Positions 50,539 through 59,258 of a stretch of DNA of 64,000 nt are shown here, piece after piece. How positions within the stretch are numbered: position 1 is the first letter of the stretch; each line of letters starts with the position of its first letter. The notes beneath the pieces are model-generated. The model saw only the letters and a program-made list of their open reading frames with translations. It made no database searches and had not been told where the DNA came from. The stretch comes from Ardenticatena maritima. Its GTDB lineage: Bacteria > Chloroflexota > Anaerolineae > Ardenticatenales > Ardenticatenaceae. Location: assembly GCF_001306175.1 (NCBI RefSeq), contig NZ_LGKN01000009.1, positions 186,001 through 250,000 of the forward strand. The letters are read 5' to 3'. The position numbers and the translations under genes are program-made.

Positions 50539-52500
50539 CTATTCCTCGTAAGCCGACGCCTTGCCCATCCGTTCCAGGTGCACCAGCAACACACTAATGT
50601 CAGCCGGATTGACACCATAGATACGCGCCGCCTGCCCAACAGTGCGCGGGCGGAAGCGGTCCAGTTTTTCGCGGGCTTCTTTGCGCAAGCCATGCAGTGA
50701 AAAGTAGTCAATATCATCAGGGATGATGCGGTCTTCCAGGCGGCGCATCCGTTCAACTTCCGCCAACTGCTTCTCAATGTAGCCCGCATATTTCGCCTGA
50801 ATCTGGACTTGCTCGGCTTCGTCCTCGGTCAGCGGTTGCGGCGGCGGCGTCAATTTGGCGATCAAATCGTAGGTGGCTTCGGGGCGGCGCAAGAATTGCA
50901 ACGCCTGCACGCCGTCATCAATCGGTTCAAACCCATGCGCCACCAGAATGTCGTTCACATCGCGCGGTTTGAGGAACGTGCGCTCCAAGCGCGCCAGTTC
51001 CTCGGCGACGCGATTGCGCTTGGCTTCCACCGCTTCGTACCGCTCACGCGAGACGAGACCGACACGGTAGCCGTGGTGCGTCAGGCGCAAATCGGCGTTG
51101 TCCTGGCGCAGCAGCAAGCGGAACTCGGCGCGCCCCGTCATCTGGCGGTAGGGTTCGGTGATTTCGCTGGTCACGAGGTCGTCAATCAGGACGCCGATAT
51201 AGGCTTCATCGCGCCCAAGAATGAGCGGCGGTTTGCCTTGCACGTAGAGCGCGGCGTTGATGCCCGCGATAAGCCCCTGTGCGGCGGCTTCTTCATAGCC
51301 GGTGGTACCGTTGAGTTGTCCGGCATGGAAGAGCCCATCAACCAGTTTGGTTTCCAGGCTGGCTTTGAGTTGCATGGGCGGCACGTAATCATACTCGACA
51401 GCGTAGCCGATACGCATCAATTCGGCATGGCGCAAGGCGGGAATGGTGCGCACCATTGCCCACTGCACATCTTCGGGCAGGCTGGTGTTGCACCCTTGAA
51501 TGTAAACTTCTCCCGTCAGCCATCCTTCGGGTTCAAGGAAAAGCCCATGCGCCTCTTTTTCGGCAAAGCGCACAATTTTATCTTCAATGCTGGGACAGTA
51601 GCGCGGTCCCACCCCCTCGATAACGCCGGTGAACATGGGCGCGCGGTCGAGGTTGGCGCGCACAATCTCGTGGAACTCAGGGTTGGTATAAACCAGATAG
51701 CAAGGCAATTGCGGCCGCCAGCGCATGGCTTCTTCCGCCTCAGGCGGGATGGGGTACACGGGGTTGGGCGGTCCCAAGCGTGTGATGATGTTTTCAGGCG
51801 GGAAAATGCCCGCATCGGGATAGGAGAACGAAAAGTAGAGCGGGCGCGTACTGCCCGGCTGCACCTTGGTTTTGCTGAAATCAATGGTGCGCGCGTCCAC
51901 ACGCGGCGGCGTGCCCGTCTTCAAACGCCCCAGTTGGAAACCGAGGCGGCGGTACGCGTCGCTCAGGCTGTGCGCCGCCCCTTCGCCGGCACGCCCGCCA
52001 GAGCGAATCACATCGCCCGTGATGAGACGCCCATGCAAAAACGTGCCCGTCGTCGCGACAACCGCGCCGGCTTCATACACACGCCCCAACGAGACCTTGA
52101 CGCCCTTGATGCGTCCACCTTCCACAATCAAGTCATCCACGCGGTCCTGGCGCAAGTGCAAATTGGGGACGCGCTCCATTTCCATCTTCATGAGCCAGGA
52201 GTAGAGCCGCTTATCGGCTTGGGCGCGTAGCGCCTGCACGGCCGGCCCCTTGGACTCATTCAGCATGCGAATTTGAATGGCGCTGCGGTCAATCGCGCGC
52301 GCCATTTCGCCCCCCAGCGCGTCAATTTCACGCACGAGGTGGCCTTTGGCGGGGCCCCCAATGCTGGGGTTGCACGCCATGTAGGCGATTTGGTCCAGGT
52401 TCATGGTGAGCAACAAGGTTTTCATACCCATGCGGGCGGCTGCCAGTGCGGCCTCGCACCCGGCATGCCCACCACCAATCACAATCACGTCATAGTACAT
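50539..52500 (-). CDS. mnmG: tRNA uridine-5-carboxymethylaminomethyl synthesis enzyme MnmG (GidA)
   Basis: A 653-residue FAD-dependent enzyme that, with MnmE, modifies U34 of tRNAs. The N-terminal FAD motif is [62 protein letters not shown] and [15 protein letters not shown] are family blocks, and the C-terminal helical domain ends in [15 protein letters not shown]. The start is the only ATG consistent with the fold. Size and motifs are normal. It is divergent from the PAP2-type gene and followed by a strong terminator. Confidence 0.96.
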   Translation of the reverse strand: MYYDVIVIGGGHAGCEAALAAARMGMKTLLLTMNLDQIAYMACNPSIGGPAKGHLVREIDALGGEMARAIDRSAIQIRMLNESKGPAVQALRAQADKRLYSWLMKMEMERVPNLHLRQDRVDDLIVEGGRIKGVKVSLGRVYEAGAVVATTGTFLHGRLITGDVIRSGGRAGEGAAHSLSDAYRRLGFQLGRLKTGTPPRVDARTIDFSKTKVQPGSTRPLYFSFSYPDAGIFPPENIITRLGPPNPVYPIPPEAEEAMRWRPQLPCYLVYTNPEFHEIVRANLDRAPMFTGVIEGVGPRYCPSIEDKIVRFAEKEAHGLFLEPEGWLTGEVYIQGCNTSLPEDVQWAMVRTIPALRHAELMRIGYAVEYDYVPPMQLKASLETKLVDGLFHAGQLNGTTGYEEAAAQGLIAGINAALYVQGKPPLILGRDEAYIGVLIDDLVTSEITEPYRQMTGRAEFRLLLRQDNADLRLTHHGYRVGLVSRERYEAVEAKRNRVAEELARLERTFLKPRDVNDILVAHGFEPIDDGVQALQFLRRPEATYDLIAKLTPPPQPLTEDEAEQVQIQAKYAGYIEKQLAEVERMRRLEDRIIPDDIDYFSLHGLRKEAREKLDRFRPRTVGQAARIYGVNPADISVLLVHLERMGKASAYEE

Positions 52501-52629
52501 CTGCGCTTCTCCTGACTTCCTGCTTCTTCACATGCCAATAATGCGCTCACAGCGCACACATGGCGGGGATTTCGACGGAGCATTGTAGCACGGCTGAAAC
52601 GAAGTTGAAAACGTTTGAAGAGAGATCAA

Positions 52630-52657
52630 TTGTTTGCCGCCAAGAAATGTTTATACT
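52630..52657 (+). promoter_or_regulatory. Promoter of the PAP2-type membrane enzyme gene
   Basis: TTGTTT (52630-52635), 16-nt spacer, TATACT (52652-52657). The predicted RNA starts near 52664, so an in-frame TTG at 52634 cannot be the start. A minus-strand TACAAT near 52584 is a weak candidate for mnmG. Confidence 0.55.
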
Positions 52658-52699
52658 CCCTTTCCACGACAAGTATGCAATCATCAGAGTCAAAGGAAG

Positions 52700-53983
52700 A
52701 TGGCTTTGCACAACACAAAAGTATCCTCTCCATCACCCAATGTGGCAATGTGGGCGCGCACCTTGTTGACAACGTTGCTCCTCAGCCTGCTGACAGGGGG
52801 GCTACTCGGCTTTGTTGCCGTGCGCACCAATATCATTCTGGAAATTTTCATTATCGGCGCGGGGATACTCCTGGGGCTGGCATGTGCTATTGCATGGCCA
52901 AAGGAGATATCCGGGCGCGCCGCCTTTGCATTATTTGTCGTTTTCGGATGGATTTTGCTTTGGACGGCGAACATCATGTTGCGAACCGGCGGTTCTTTGG
53001 CGCTGGTCACGCCACCTCTGCTCCTGAAAGCCATGCCTCTCACGTTTCTTGACTTCATTTTTGAAGTCTACGCTGTCTTTGCGGCTTGCTGGGCATGGGA
53101 CTTTTGGTTGCGGCGAAAAGGTCTTCGCCAGCCGTATCAACTGACAGAAAGCGAACGCCGGCAATACGATATTCTCCTCATGCAAATTCTCACCATTGGC
53201 ATCATTGGGCTCGCGAGTATCATAACGCGCACATTTCCATCAATTGGGTTATTGAGCCTGTTGCTTATAGGTATGTTTGGCTTCTACCCACGCCACCGCG
53301 CCTTTCTTTTGGATTTTGCACCTATCCTGTTCATGCTTCTTAGTTATGACTCATTGCGCCTTTTTGCCGACGATTTGACCCCCAACGAATTGCATATTAC
53401 CGACCTCATCGCTTGGGAACGCACACTTCTGGGTGGTCATATTGCTAACGTTGTCCTGCAAAACTGGCTGTGGGACCGTTCCTTTAGCCCGTTACTTGAC
53501 AACATCGCATTGGCTTTTTATTACAGCCATTATATTCTCCCCATCATCCTCATGGTGATTGTCTGGCAACTCTACCCGCGTTTTTACTGGCCTTTGGTGG
53601 GCGGTATAGTCGTCCTGGCGTATATGGCTTTCATCACTTACATTCTTTTTCCTGCCGCGCCCCCCTGGTGGGCCGCCCATTTTGGGTATCTGGAAGGTGT
53701 CCGCGCTTTTCATTCCATTGACATCCTGCTGAATTCCCCCAACCCTGTTGCCGCGATGCCGTCACTCCATATGGCAATGCCTACCTATCTGGCGCTCTTT
53801 GGCACCATGCTCTGGCGAAAGCGAGGGCTTTGGCTTTGGATTTTTCCGCTCGGCGTTGCCTTCGCCACAATCTATCTTGGGCACCACTATGTCGTGGACT
53901 TGCTCGCCGGCATGGTGTACGCCTTCTTCGTCTTTGCAGGTGTGTATCTGTGGATACATCGCCATCGTCACCTCACAACCTGA
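52700..53983 (+). CDS. PAP2-superfamily membrane enzyme (inositol-phosphorylceramide-synthase-like)
   Basis: About 427 residues with roughly eleven membrane helices. The C-terminal 180 residues carry a PAP2 phosphatase core: AAMPSLHMAMP holds the P-S-x-x-H motif and LGHHYVVDLLAGM the distal His/Asp motif, while YDSLRLF...WERTLLGG precedes them as in Aur1/PAP2_3-type enzymes that transfer or hydrolyse lipid phosphate headgroups. The N-terminal helices are unassigned. The start at ATG 52700 is chosen because of the promoter; the Shine-Dalgarno spacing (AAAGGA) is short. Codon use and GC (about 48 percent in a sampled 60-base stretch) are lower than the neighbours, suggesting acquisition. Confidence 0.75.
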   Translation: MALHNTKVSSPSPNVAMWARTLLTTLLLSLLTGGLLGFVAVRTNIILEIFIIGAGILLGLACAIAWPKEISGRAAFALFVVFGWILLWTANIMLRTGGSLALVTPPLLLKAMPLTFLDFIFEVYAVFAACWAWDFWLRRKGLRQPYQLTESERRQYDILLMQILTIGIIGLASIITRTFPSIGLLSLLLIGMFGFYPRHRAFLLDFAPILFMLLSYDSLRLFADDLTPNELHITDLIAWERTLLGGHIANVVLQNWLWDRSFSPLLDNIALAFYYSHYILPIILMVIVWQLYPRFYWPLVGGIVVLAYMAFITYILFPAAPPWWAAHFGYLEGVRAFHSIDILLNSPNPVAAMPSLHMAMPTYLALFGTMLWRKRGLWLWIFPLGVAFATIYLGHHYVVDLLAGMVYAFFVFAGVYLWIHRHRHLTT

Positions 53984-54017
53984 CAAATGTCCTGTGCACA
54001 TTTTGACAAACGCGCCT

Positions 54018-54045
54018 TTGCCCCTCTCTTTCAGGGTGGTATAAT
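54018..54045 (+). promoter_or_regulatory. Promoter of tatA
   Basis: TTGCCC (54018-54023), 16-nt spacer, perfect TATAAT (54040-54045), about 42 bp before the tatA start. Confidence 0.65.
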
Positions 54046-54086
54046 GACCAACGGAAATACCCTGTAAGCAGAAAAAGGAGCGACAC

Positions 54087-54257
54087 ATGCCCAATCTAGG
54101 TGTGCCTGAACTACTGATTATCCTGGTCATCGTGGTGATTTTCTTCGGCGTCGGACGTTTGCCCGAACTGGGGGGGGCGCTGGGGCGCAGCATTCGCGAA
54201 TTCCGCAAAGCCACTACGGAAGACGATACCCCCTCGACCGAAGAAAAAGAAGCCTGA
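54087..54257 (+). CDS. tatA: Twin-arginine translocase subunit TatA (short)
   Basis: A 56-residue TatA/TatE-type protein. It begins MPNLGVPELLIILVIVVIFFG, a membrane helix, then the hinge and amphipathic helix VGRLPELGGALGRSIREFRKA, and a short acidic tail. The F-G hinge and LPELG motif are diagnostic. AAAAAGGAGCGACAC precedes the ATG. It forms the pore of the Tat pathway for folded proteins, such as the Tat-signal Fe-S protein at 62068. tatC is not in the window. It has its own promoter and a terminator, so it is monocistronic. Confidence 0.93.
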   Translation: MPNLGVPELLIILVIVVIFFGVGRLPELGGALGRSIREFRKATTEDDTPSTEEKEA

Positions 54258-54280
54258 GCCGTCTCCACCATTTTCACGAA

Positions 54281-54313
54281 CCACAAACCATTTCACGATA
54301 AAATGGTTTGTGG
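54281..54313 (+). other. Hairpin downstream of tatA
   Basis: Perfect 13-bp arms CCACAAACCATTT and AAATGGTTTGTGG around CACGATA, 24 bp after the tatA stop. No T tract follows; it may protect the short tatA mRNA from 3' decay, with the true terminator next at 54335. Confidence 0.6.
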
Positions 54314-54334
54314 TGTTGGCGTGAAAGGTCATCA

Positions 54335-54376
54335 AAAAGCCTGGCGAGTTGCGAATGACTTGCCAGGCTTTTGTTT
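54335..54376 (+). terminator. Terminator of tatA
   Basis: Arms AAAAGCCTGGC(G)AGT and ACT(T)GCCAGGCTTTT (54335-54349, 54358-54372) followed by GTTTGCC. It ends about 60 bp before the tig promoter. Confidence 0.8.
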
Positions 54377-54434
54377 GCCTGTTCTGTGTTGAAGCGGAGC
54401 GGGTGGGGGGTGGTGTTTGATCAAGCAAAGAGGT

Positions 54435-54462
54435 TTGCCTCTCACCATGCATACGCTATAAT
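54435..54462 (+). promoter_or_regulatory. Promoter of tig
   Basis: TTGCCT (54435-54440), 16-nt spacer, perfect TATAAT (54457-54462). It excludes the GTG at 54465 as the tig start because the RNA would begin near 54469. Confidence 0.7.
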
Positions 54463-54512
54463 CCGTGTTTGGATTTTTGAGCCCAAAACTGCGTAGAGAA
54501 GGAGTAGACACC

Positions 54513-56036
54513 TTGAACATCGAACGCAAAGACCTGGAAAATGCACAGGTTGAATTGACCATCACTGTTGACGAGAAACGCGTCGAAGAAGCCAAAAAAG
54601 CCGCCGCCCGCAAACTGGCGCGCGAAGTAAAAATTCCCGGCTTCCGCCCAGGGAAAGCACCCTACCACATCGTCGTACAGCGGGTTGGCGAAGCCGCCGT
54701 GCTTGAAGAAGCACTGGAAACACTCGTCCCCAAAGTCGTCGAAGAAGCCATCGAGCAAGAAGGCATCGAACCGTGGAGTTATCGCTACATTGACCTCAAC
54801 GTCGAAAGCCTTTCACCGCTCACCATCAAAGCCATCGTGCCGCTCCCGCCCAAAGTCGAATTGGGTGATTTGAGCAGCATCGAAATTGAGCAAGAAGACA
54901 TCGAAGTCACCGAAGACGAAATTAACGCTGTGCTGGAAAACCTGCGCGAGCAGCGCGCCATGCTCATGCCCACCACCGGCCCCGCTGAATACGGCGACGT
55001 GGCGACGATTGACCTGGTGGGAACTTTGGTGAGCGGCGAAACCGTCCTCGAACTGAAAGGGCATGAAGTGGAATTGCAGCCCATGTTCGAGGAAGAGGAA
55101 GAAACTTCCGAAATCGCGGTGGCGGGCGAAGAAGAAAAGCCCCAGCCCAAGCCCGACATCATGCGCGAATTGAAGGGCATGGTCCTCAACCAGACCAAAG
55201 AATTCACGCTCACCTACCCTGAAGACTGGCCTGATGATCGCATCGCAGGGCGCACCGTCATGTACAAAGCGACCCTGCTGGATTTGAAGCGCCGCGTCCT
55301 TCCCGAACTGGATGACGAACTGGCGCAAGCCGTGGGCGACTTTGAAACCATTGAAGACCTGCGCAACCAGGTGCGCGAAAACCTCTACGAAGAAGCGCGT
55401 CAAGCGGCGCGTTCGCGGCTTGTGGAGCAAGTGCTCGACAAAGTGGCCGAAGTCAGCACCATCGTCTATCCGCCCGCCATGGTCGAAGCCGTCATTGACT
55501 CGCGGCTCCACGAACTGGAACACCAATTGCAGGTGTACGGGCTCAACCTCGAACAATACCTGCAACTGCTCAACAAGACGCTCGACGACCTGCGCGAAGA
55601 ATACCGCGAAGCCGCCGAAAAAGACTTGCGCCGCGAACTCGTCCTGTACGAGTATGCCAAAGAACGCAATATCGAAATCGAACAGGACGAATATCAGAAA
55701 GAAGCCTCGATGGCGCTCACAAACCTGCTCCAAAGCGGCGCCGACCCCTCGGTTTTGCAAGATGAAAACCTGGCGCGTGAAATTGCCCGCGGGCTCTATC
55801 AGCGCAAAGCCCTGAACAAACTTGTCGCCGAAGTCACAGGGCAACCCGAAGAACCACTCTTCCCCAAAGAACTGGAAGAAGCCTGGGCGCGCGCCGAAGC
55901 AGAAGAAGCCGAAGGCGGCGAGGAAACCGAAGCCGATGAAGAAACCGCAAACGAAGCGGACGCCGAAAATGAAGCCGCCGAACAGCCCGAGGCCGAAGCA
56001 AGCGAAGACGAAACACCCGCTGAAAGCGACGCCTAA
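54513..56036 (+). CDS. tig: Trigger factor (ribosome-associated chaperone)
   Basis: About 507 residues. The N-terminal ribosome-binding domain carries the signature VKIPGFRPGKAPYHIV; a FKBP-type PPIase domain covers residues about 150-250 (YGDVATIDLVGTL), and the helical chaperone domain with the final acidic tail (about 60 residues rich in Glu, Ala, Asp) completes it. The PPIase domain contains a Glu-rich insertion (FEEEEETSEIAVAGEEEKPQ). I start at the TTG at 54513, which has AGAAGGAG eight nt upstream; the family alignment also begins there. clpP and clpX follow, the common tig-clpP-clpX order. Confidence 0.93.
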   Translation: MNIERKDLENAQVELTITVDEKRVEEAKKAAARKLAREVKIPGFRPGKAPYHIVVQRVGEAAVLEEALETLVPKVVEEAIEQEGIEPWSYRYIDLNVESLSPLTIKAIVPLPPKVELGDLSSIEIEQEDIEVTEDEINAVLENLREQRAMLMPTTGPAEYGDVATIDLVGTLVSGETVLELKGHEVELQPMFEEEEETSEIAVAGEEEKPQPKPDIMRELKGMVLNQTKEFTLTYPEDWPDDRIAGRTVMYKATLLDLKRRVLPELDDELAQAVGDFETIEDLRNQVRENLYEEARQAARSRLVEQVLDKVAEVSTIVYPPAMVEAVIDSRLHELEHQLQVYGLNLEQYLQLLNKTLDDLREEYREAAEKDLRRELVLYEYAKERNIEIEQDEYQKEASMALTNLLQSGADPSVLQDENLAREIARGLYQRKALNKLVAEVTGQPEEPLFPKELEEAWARAEAEEAEGGEETEADEETANEADAENEAAEQPEAEASEDETPAESDA

Positions 56037-56070
56037 CCGTCCATACGGCGGTCGAACCTGCCGCATGCAC

Positions 56071-56103
56071 GCAAACGGAGCGCACAAGCGCTCCGTTTGC
56101 TTT
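56071..56103 (+). terminator. Terminator downstream of tig
   Basis: Perfect 13-bp arms GCAAACGGAGCGC and GCGCTCCGTTTGC with loop ACAA, followed by TTTG. It lies 35 bp after tig and before the clpP promoter; the short T tract suggests partial read-through. Confidence 0.7.
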
Positions 56104-56128
56104 GCCGGCGCCACACATTGCAACGTGT

Positions 56129-56157
56129 TTGTCTTCTGGTGCAAGAAGACCTACAAT
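56129..56157 (+). promoter_or_regulatory. Promoter of clpP-clpX
   Basis: TTGTCT (56129-56134), 17-nt spacer, TACAAT (56152-56157), 41 bp before the clpP start. Confidence 0.6.
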
Positions 56158-56198
56158 CAATCTGGTCTTGCCAACATCAACACGTACACGAAGGAACT

Positions 56199-56843
56199 AT
56201 GAAGCCCAAAACACCACATCTGGACACAATCTTGAATGCGCTTGTTCCCATGGTCGTTGAATCAACCGGCCGTGGCGAACGCGCTTACGATATCTACTCG
56301 CTCTTGCTGCGCGAGCGTATCGTTTTCCTGGGCACGCCCATCAACGCCCAGGTCGCTAACCTGATTGTTGCCCAATTACTCTACCTGAACCGTGAAAACC
56401 CCGAACGCGAAATTCAACTCTACATCAACAGTCCGGGCGGCGAAATCTACAGCGGTCTCGCCATCATTGACACGATGAACCTGATTGACGCCCCCGTTTC
56501 CACCATTGCCGTGGGGCAAGCCGCCAGCATGGGCACAGTCATTCTGGCCGCGGGCGAAAAAGGCCGCCGCTACGCCCTGCCCAACGCCACCATCCACATG
56601 CACCAACCCCTCGGCGGCGCGCGTGGTCAAGCCAGCGACATCGCTATCCACGCCCAGGAAATCTTGCGCCTGCGTGAAAAACTCAACCGCTTCCTGGCGG
56701 AACGCACCGGGCAACCACTCGAACGTATCGAACAAGACACCAACCGCGACTTCTTCCTCTCCGCGGAAGAAGCCCGCGACTACGGATTGATTGACCAAGT
56801 TTTGCACATTGAGGAGGAGCGCACCGATGGCACCACGAAGTAA
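56199..56843 (+). CDS. clpP: ATP-dependent Clp protease proteolytic subunit
   Basis: A 214-residue serine peptidase forming the ClpP tetradecamer. The catalytic serine is in VGQAASMG (Ser110), the catalytic His in [12 protein letters not shown] (His135) and the Asp in [12 protein letters not shown]. The hydrophobic N-terminal docking region and INSPGG loop are intact. The start has AAGGAAC upstream; upstream codons in frame are not supported. clpX overlaps its end by 17 bp, and tig precedes it, giving the conserved proteostasis cluster. Works with ClpX (and perhaps ClpC or ClpA) on unfolded or tagged proteins. Confidence 0.97.
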   Translation: MKPKTPHLDTILNALVPMVVESTGRGERAYDIYSLLLRERIVFLGTPINAQVANLIVAQLLYLNRENPEREIQLYINSPGGEIYSGLAIIDTMNLIDAPVSTIAVGQAASMGTVILAAGEKGRRYALPNATIHMHQPLGGARGQASDIAIHAQEILRLREKLNRFLAERTGQPLERIEQDTNRDFFLSAEEARDYGLIDQVLHIEEERTDGTTK

Positions 56844-58125
56844 AAGCGGTCAAAGTTGCTCATTCTGCAACCGCGACCAAACCGAAGTCGGCCGCCTGAT
56901 TGCCGGGCCGAACTCGGTTTACATTTGCGACGAATGCGTCGAACTTTGCCGTGAAATTCTCGAAGAGGAAACGCCGCCGCTGCGTTCGCGCCGCCCGGCG
57001 TTTGAGGTGGAACTGCAACGCCTGCTGCCGCCCAAGGAAATTGTGCGCCGTCTTGACCAATACGTTATCGGGCAAGATCGCGCCAAAAAGGTGCTGTCGG
57101 TGGCCGTGTACAACCACTACAAGCGCATCTATGCCTCGGTCATGCCCAACGATGACGGCGTCGAACTGCAAAAGTCGAACATTTTGCTCATCGGGCCTAC
57201 CGGTTGCGGCAAAACCCTGTTGGCGCAAACCCTGGCGCGCATTCTCGATGTGCCCTTCTGCATCGCCGACGCCACCGCACTGACCGAAGCCGGCTACGTC
57301 GGTGAGGATGTCGAAAACATCTTGCTGCACCTCATCCAGGCCGCCGATTTCGACCTGGCGCGCGCCGAACGCGGCATCGTCTACATTGACGAGATTGACA
57401 AAATCGCGCGCAAATCGGGCGACAACCCCAGCATCACCCGCGACGTCAGCGGCGAAGGCGTGCAACAAGCACTCCTCAAAATCCTGGAAGGGACAATCGC
57501 CAATGTGCCGCCCCAAGGCGGGCGCAAACACCCCCACCAGGACTTCATCCAGATTGACACGACCAACATCCTCTTCATCGTTGGCGGGGCGTTCGACGGT
57601 CTGGAAGACATCATCGCCAAGCGCGTCAACACACGCGCCCAAATGGGCTTCCGTGTGCCCAACGCCGAAAGTCACCGCGAACTGGAAGGGCCTGAATTGT
57701 TGCAATACGTCATTGCCGACGACCTCGTCCACTACGGGCTTATTCCTGAATTTGTGGGGCGCTTGCCGGTGGTCACTAGTGTTGACCCGCTGGATGAAGA
57801 AACGCTGGTACGCATCCTCGTTGAACCCAAAAACGCCCTGGTGAAGCAGTACCAAAAACTCTTTGCCATGGACAACGTGGAACTCGTCTTCCATGAAGAA
57901 GCCCTGCGCGCCGCCGCCCGCAAAGCGCTCGAATATCGCACCGGCGCGCGTGCGTTGCGTACCGTCATCGAAAACGTCTTGCTCGACATCATGTATGAAA
58001 TCCCGTCGCGCGGCGATATTGGGCGCATTGAAATTACGCCCGAAACAATCACCGAGGGTGCGCCCCCGTTGCTCTTCAATCGCTTGGGCGAACCCGTTTC
58101 ACCCGAATTCGACCGCGCAGCGTAA
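56827..58125 (+). CDS. clpX: ATP-dependent Clp protease ATP-binding subunit ClpX
   Basis: A 432-residue AAA+ unfoldase. The N-terminal zinc-binding domain has CSFCNRDQ and CDECVELC; Walker A is [12 protein letters not shown], Walker B is VYIDEIDK, and the pore and sensor motifs lie in [11 protein letters not shown] and [10 protein letters not shown]. It feeds substrates to ClpP. The start follows GAGGAGGAGCGCACCG inside the clpP end; the 12 upstream in-frame codons are not supported. Family length and domain order are normal. A strong terminator follows. Confidence 0.97.
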   Translation: MAPRSKSGQSCSFCNRDQTEVGRLIAGPNSVYICDECVELCREILEEETPPLRSRRPAFEVELQRLLPPKEIVRRLDQYVIGQDRAKKVLSVAVYNHYKRIYASVMPNDDGVELQKSNILLIGPTGCGKTLLAQTLARILDVPFCIADATALTEAGYVGEDVENILLHLIQAADFDLARAERGIVYIDEIDKIARKSGDNPSITRDVSGEGVQQALLKILEGTIANVPPQGGRKHPHQDFIQIDTTNILFIVGGAFDGLEDIIAKRVNTRAQMGFRVPNAESHRELEGPELLQYVIADDLVHYGLIPEFVGRLPVVTSVDPLDEETLVRILVEPKNALVKQYQKLFAMDNVELVFHEEALRAAARKALEYRTGARALRTVIENVLLDIMYEIPSRGDIGRIEITPETITEGAPPLLFNRLGEPVSPEFDRAA

Positions 58126-58143
58126 TGTGGTCTTGCTGAAGCC

Positions 58144-58170
58144 AACGCCCTCCAAACGGAGGGCGTTTTT
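58144..58170 (+). terminator. Terminator of clpX
   Basis: Perfect 10-bp arms AACGCCCTCC and GGAGGGCGTT (58144-58153, 58158-58167) with loop AAAC, followed by TTTCGTTT. It lies 18 bp after the clpX stop. Confidence 0.92.
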
Positions 58171-58313
58171 CGTTTCCGCCACTCCCCAAGCCGCCTCCCT
58201 GTCCAGGTGGCGAGCCTGAACCCCCGTCGCGTGGCGAGTGTTTACACCCGCAAGGTGTGCTATCATGTAAGGCGCAAACCAACTTGAGAAAACACGTTGG
58301 AAAAGGGGGGAGC

Positions 58314-59258
58314 ATGCGATATCTGCGATTAGCATGGGTGAGTAGCCTTCTCACGCTCTTGCTGCTTGCTTGTGGGCAAGAAACGTACCCGGTGGTGCGG
58401 CTCAGTGAAGCCACCGTCGAAGACGTGGTCGGTGCAGAAAACCCACAACCGCGTATGCCGCTGCGCGTGGCTATCGCCGCCGTTCTTTCGCCGGAAGCCA
58501 CGTTTGAAACGTATCGCCCCCTGCTCGCCTACCTTTCCCAAGAACTCGATCGCCCCGTCGAACTGCTGCAACGCGGCACCTACGCCGAAGTGAACGAATT
58601 GGTGCGCACCGGGCAAGCCGACGTGGCGTTTGTGTGCGGCGGCGGCTACGTTGAAGGTGAACGCCTCGGCTACATGACCGTCCTGGCGGTGCCACAAGTG
58701 AACGCGCGCACCACGTACCAGGCAGTCATCATTGCCCGTGCAGACGCGCCCTATCAATCACTTGAAGACTTGCGCGGCACACGCTTCGCCTTCACAGACC
58801 CCCTCTCCAACAGCGGGCGCTTATACGTGCAGTATCGTCTCTGGGAAATGGGCGAAACCCCCGAAACGTTCTTCAAGCATGTGATTTTCACTTACGCACA
58901 CGACAACTCGGTTCATGCGGTTGCCGAACACATTGTTGACGCCGCAAGCGTGGACTCGATCGTGCTGGAAACCATGTATGCGCAAGACCCCACCTTGCGC
59001 CAGCAGATTCGTGAAATTGAACGCTCGCCTAACTTTGGCATTCCCCCTGTGGTCGTCCACCCCAACCTGGACCCCGCCTTGCGGGACGCGTTGGAACAGG
59101 TGTTGCTCAACATGCACAACACGCCCGCAGGGCGCGCCGCCCTGCGCGCCATTGGCATTGAACGGTTTGTTCATGCACCGCCAAATTTGTATGATGATAT
59201 TCGCCATATGGCGGCAACAGTACGCGGATGGACAGAAGCCAGAGGAAACGAACAATGA
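58314..59258 (+). CDS. PhnD-like periplasmic binding lipoprotein (candidate sensor component)
   Basis: A 314-residue solute-binding protein with a lipobox at LLLLAC (Cys20). Residues about 48-300 fit the phosphate/phosphonate-binding PhnD fold: LRVAIAAVLSPEATFETYRPLLAYLSQELDRPVELLQRGTYAEV, then ADVAFVCGGGY (the only other Cys, Cys108), LRGTRFAFTDPLSNSGRLYVQYRLWE and VDAASVDSIVLETM. No permease or ATPase gene accompanies it. Instead the histidine-kinase gene starts inside its stop codon (ATGA), as in the AioX-AioS-AioR and related modules where such proteins are sensors. Ligand unknown: phosphite, arsenite or sulfur oxyanions are candidates (inference). Confidence 0.85.
   Translation: MRYLRLAWVSSLLTLLLLACGQETYPVVRLSEATVEDVVGAENPQPRMPLRVAIAAVLSPEATFETYRPLLAYLSQELDRPVELLQRGTYAEVNELVRTGQADVAFVCGGGYVEGERLGYMTVLAVPQVNARTTYQAVIIARADAPYQSLEDLRGTRFAFTDPLSNSGRLYVQYRLWEMGETPETFFKHVIFTYAHDNSVHAVAEHIVDAASVDSIVLETMYAQDPTLRQQIREIERSPNFGIPPVVVHPNLDPALRDALEQVLLNMHNTPAGRAALRAIGIERFVHAPPNLYDDIRHMAATVRGWTEARGNEQ

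Noticed and set aside
52634-52699. TTG start at 52634 for the PAP2-type enzyme
   Set aside because: It lies inside the predicted -35 region and has no ribosome-binding site.
54003-54045. TTGACA at 54003 paired with TATAAT at 54040 as the tatA promoter
   Set aside because: The spacer is 31 nt, too long; TTGCCC at 54018 gives a 16-nt spacer.
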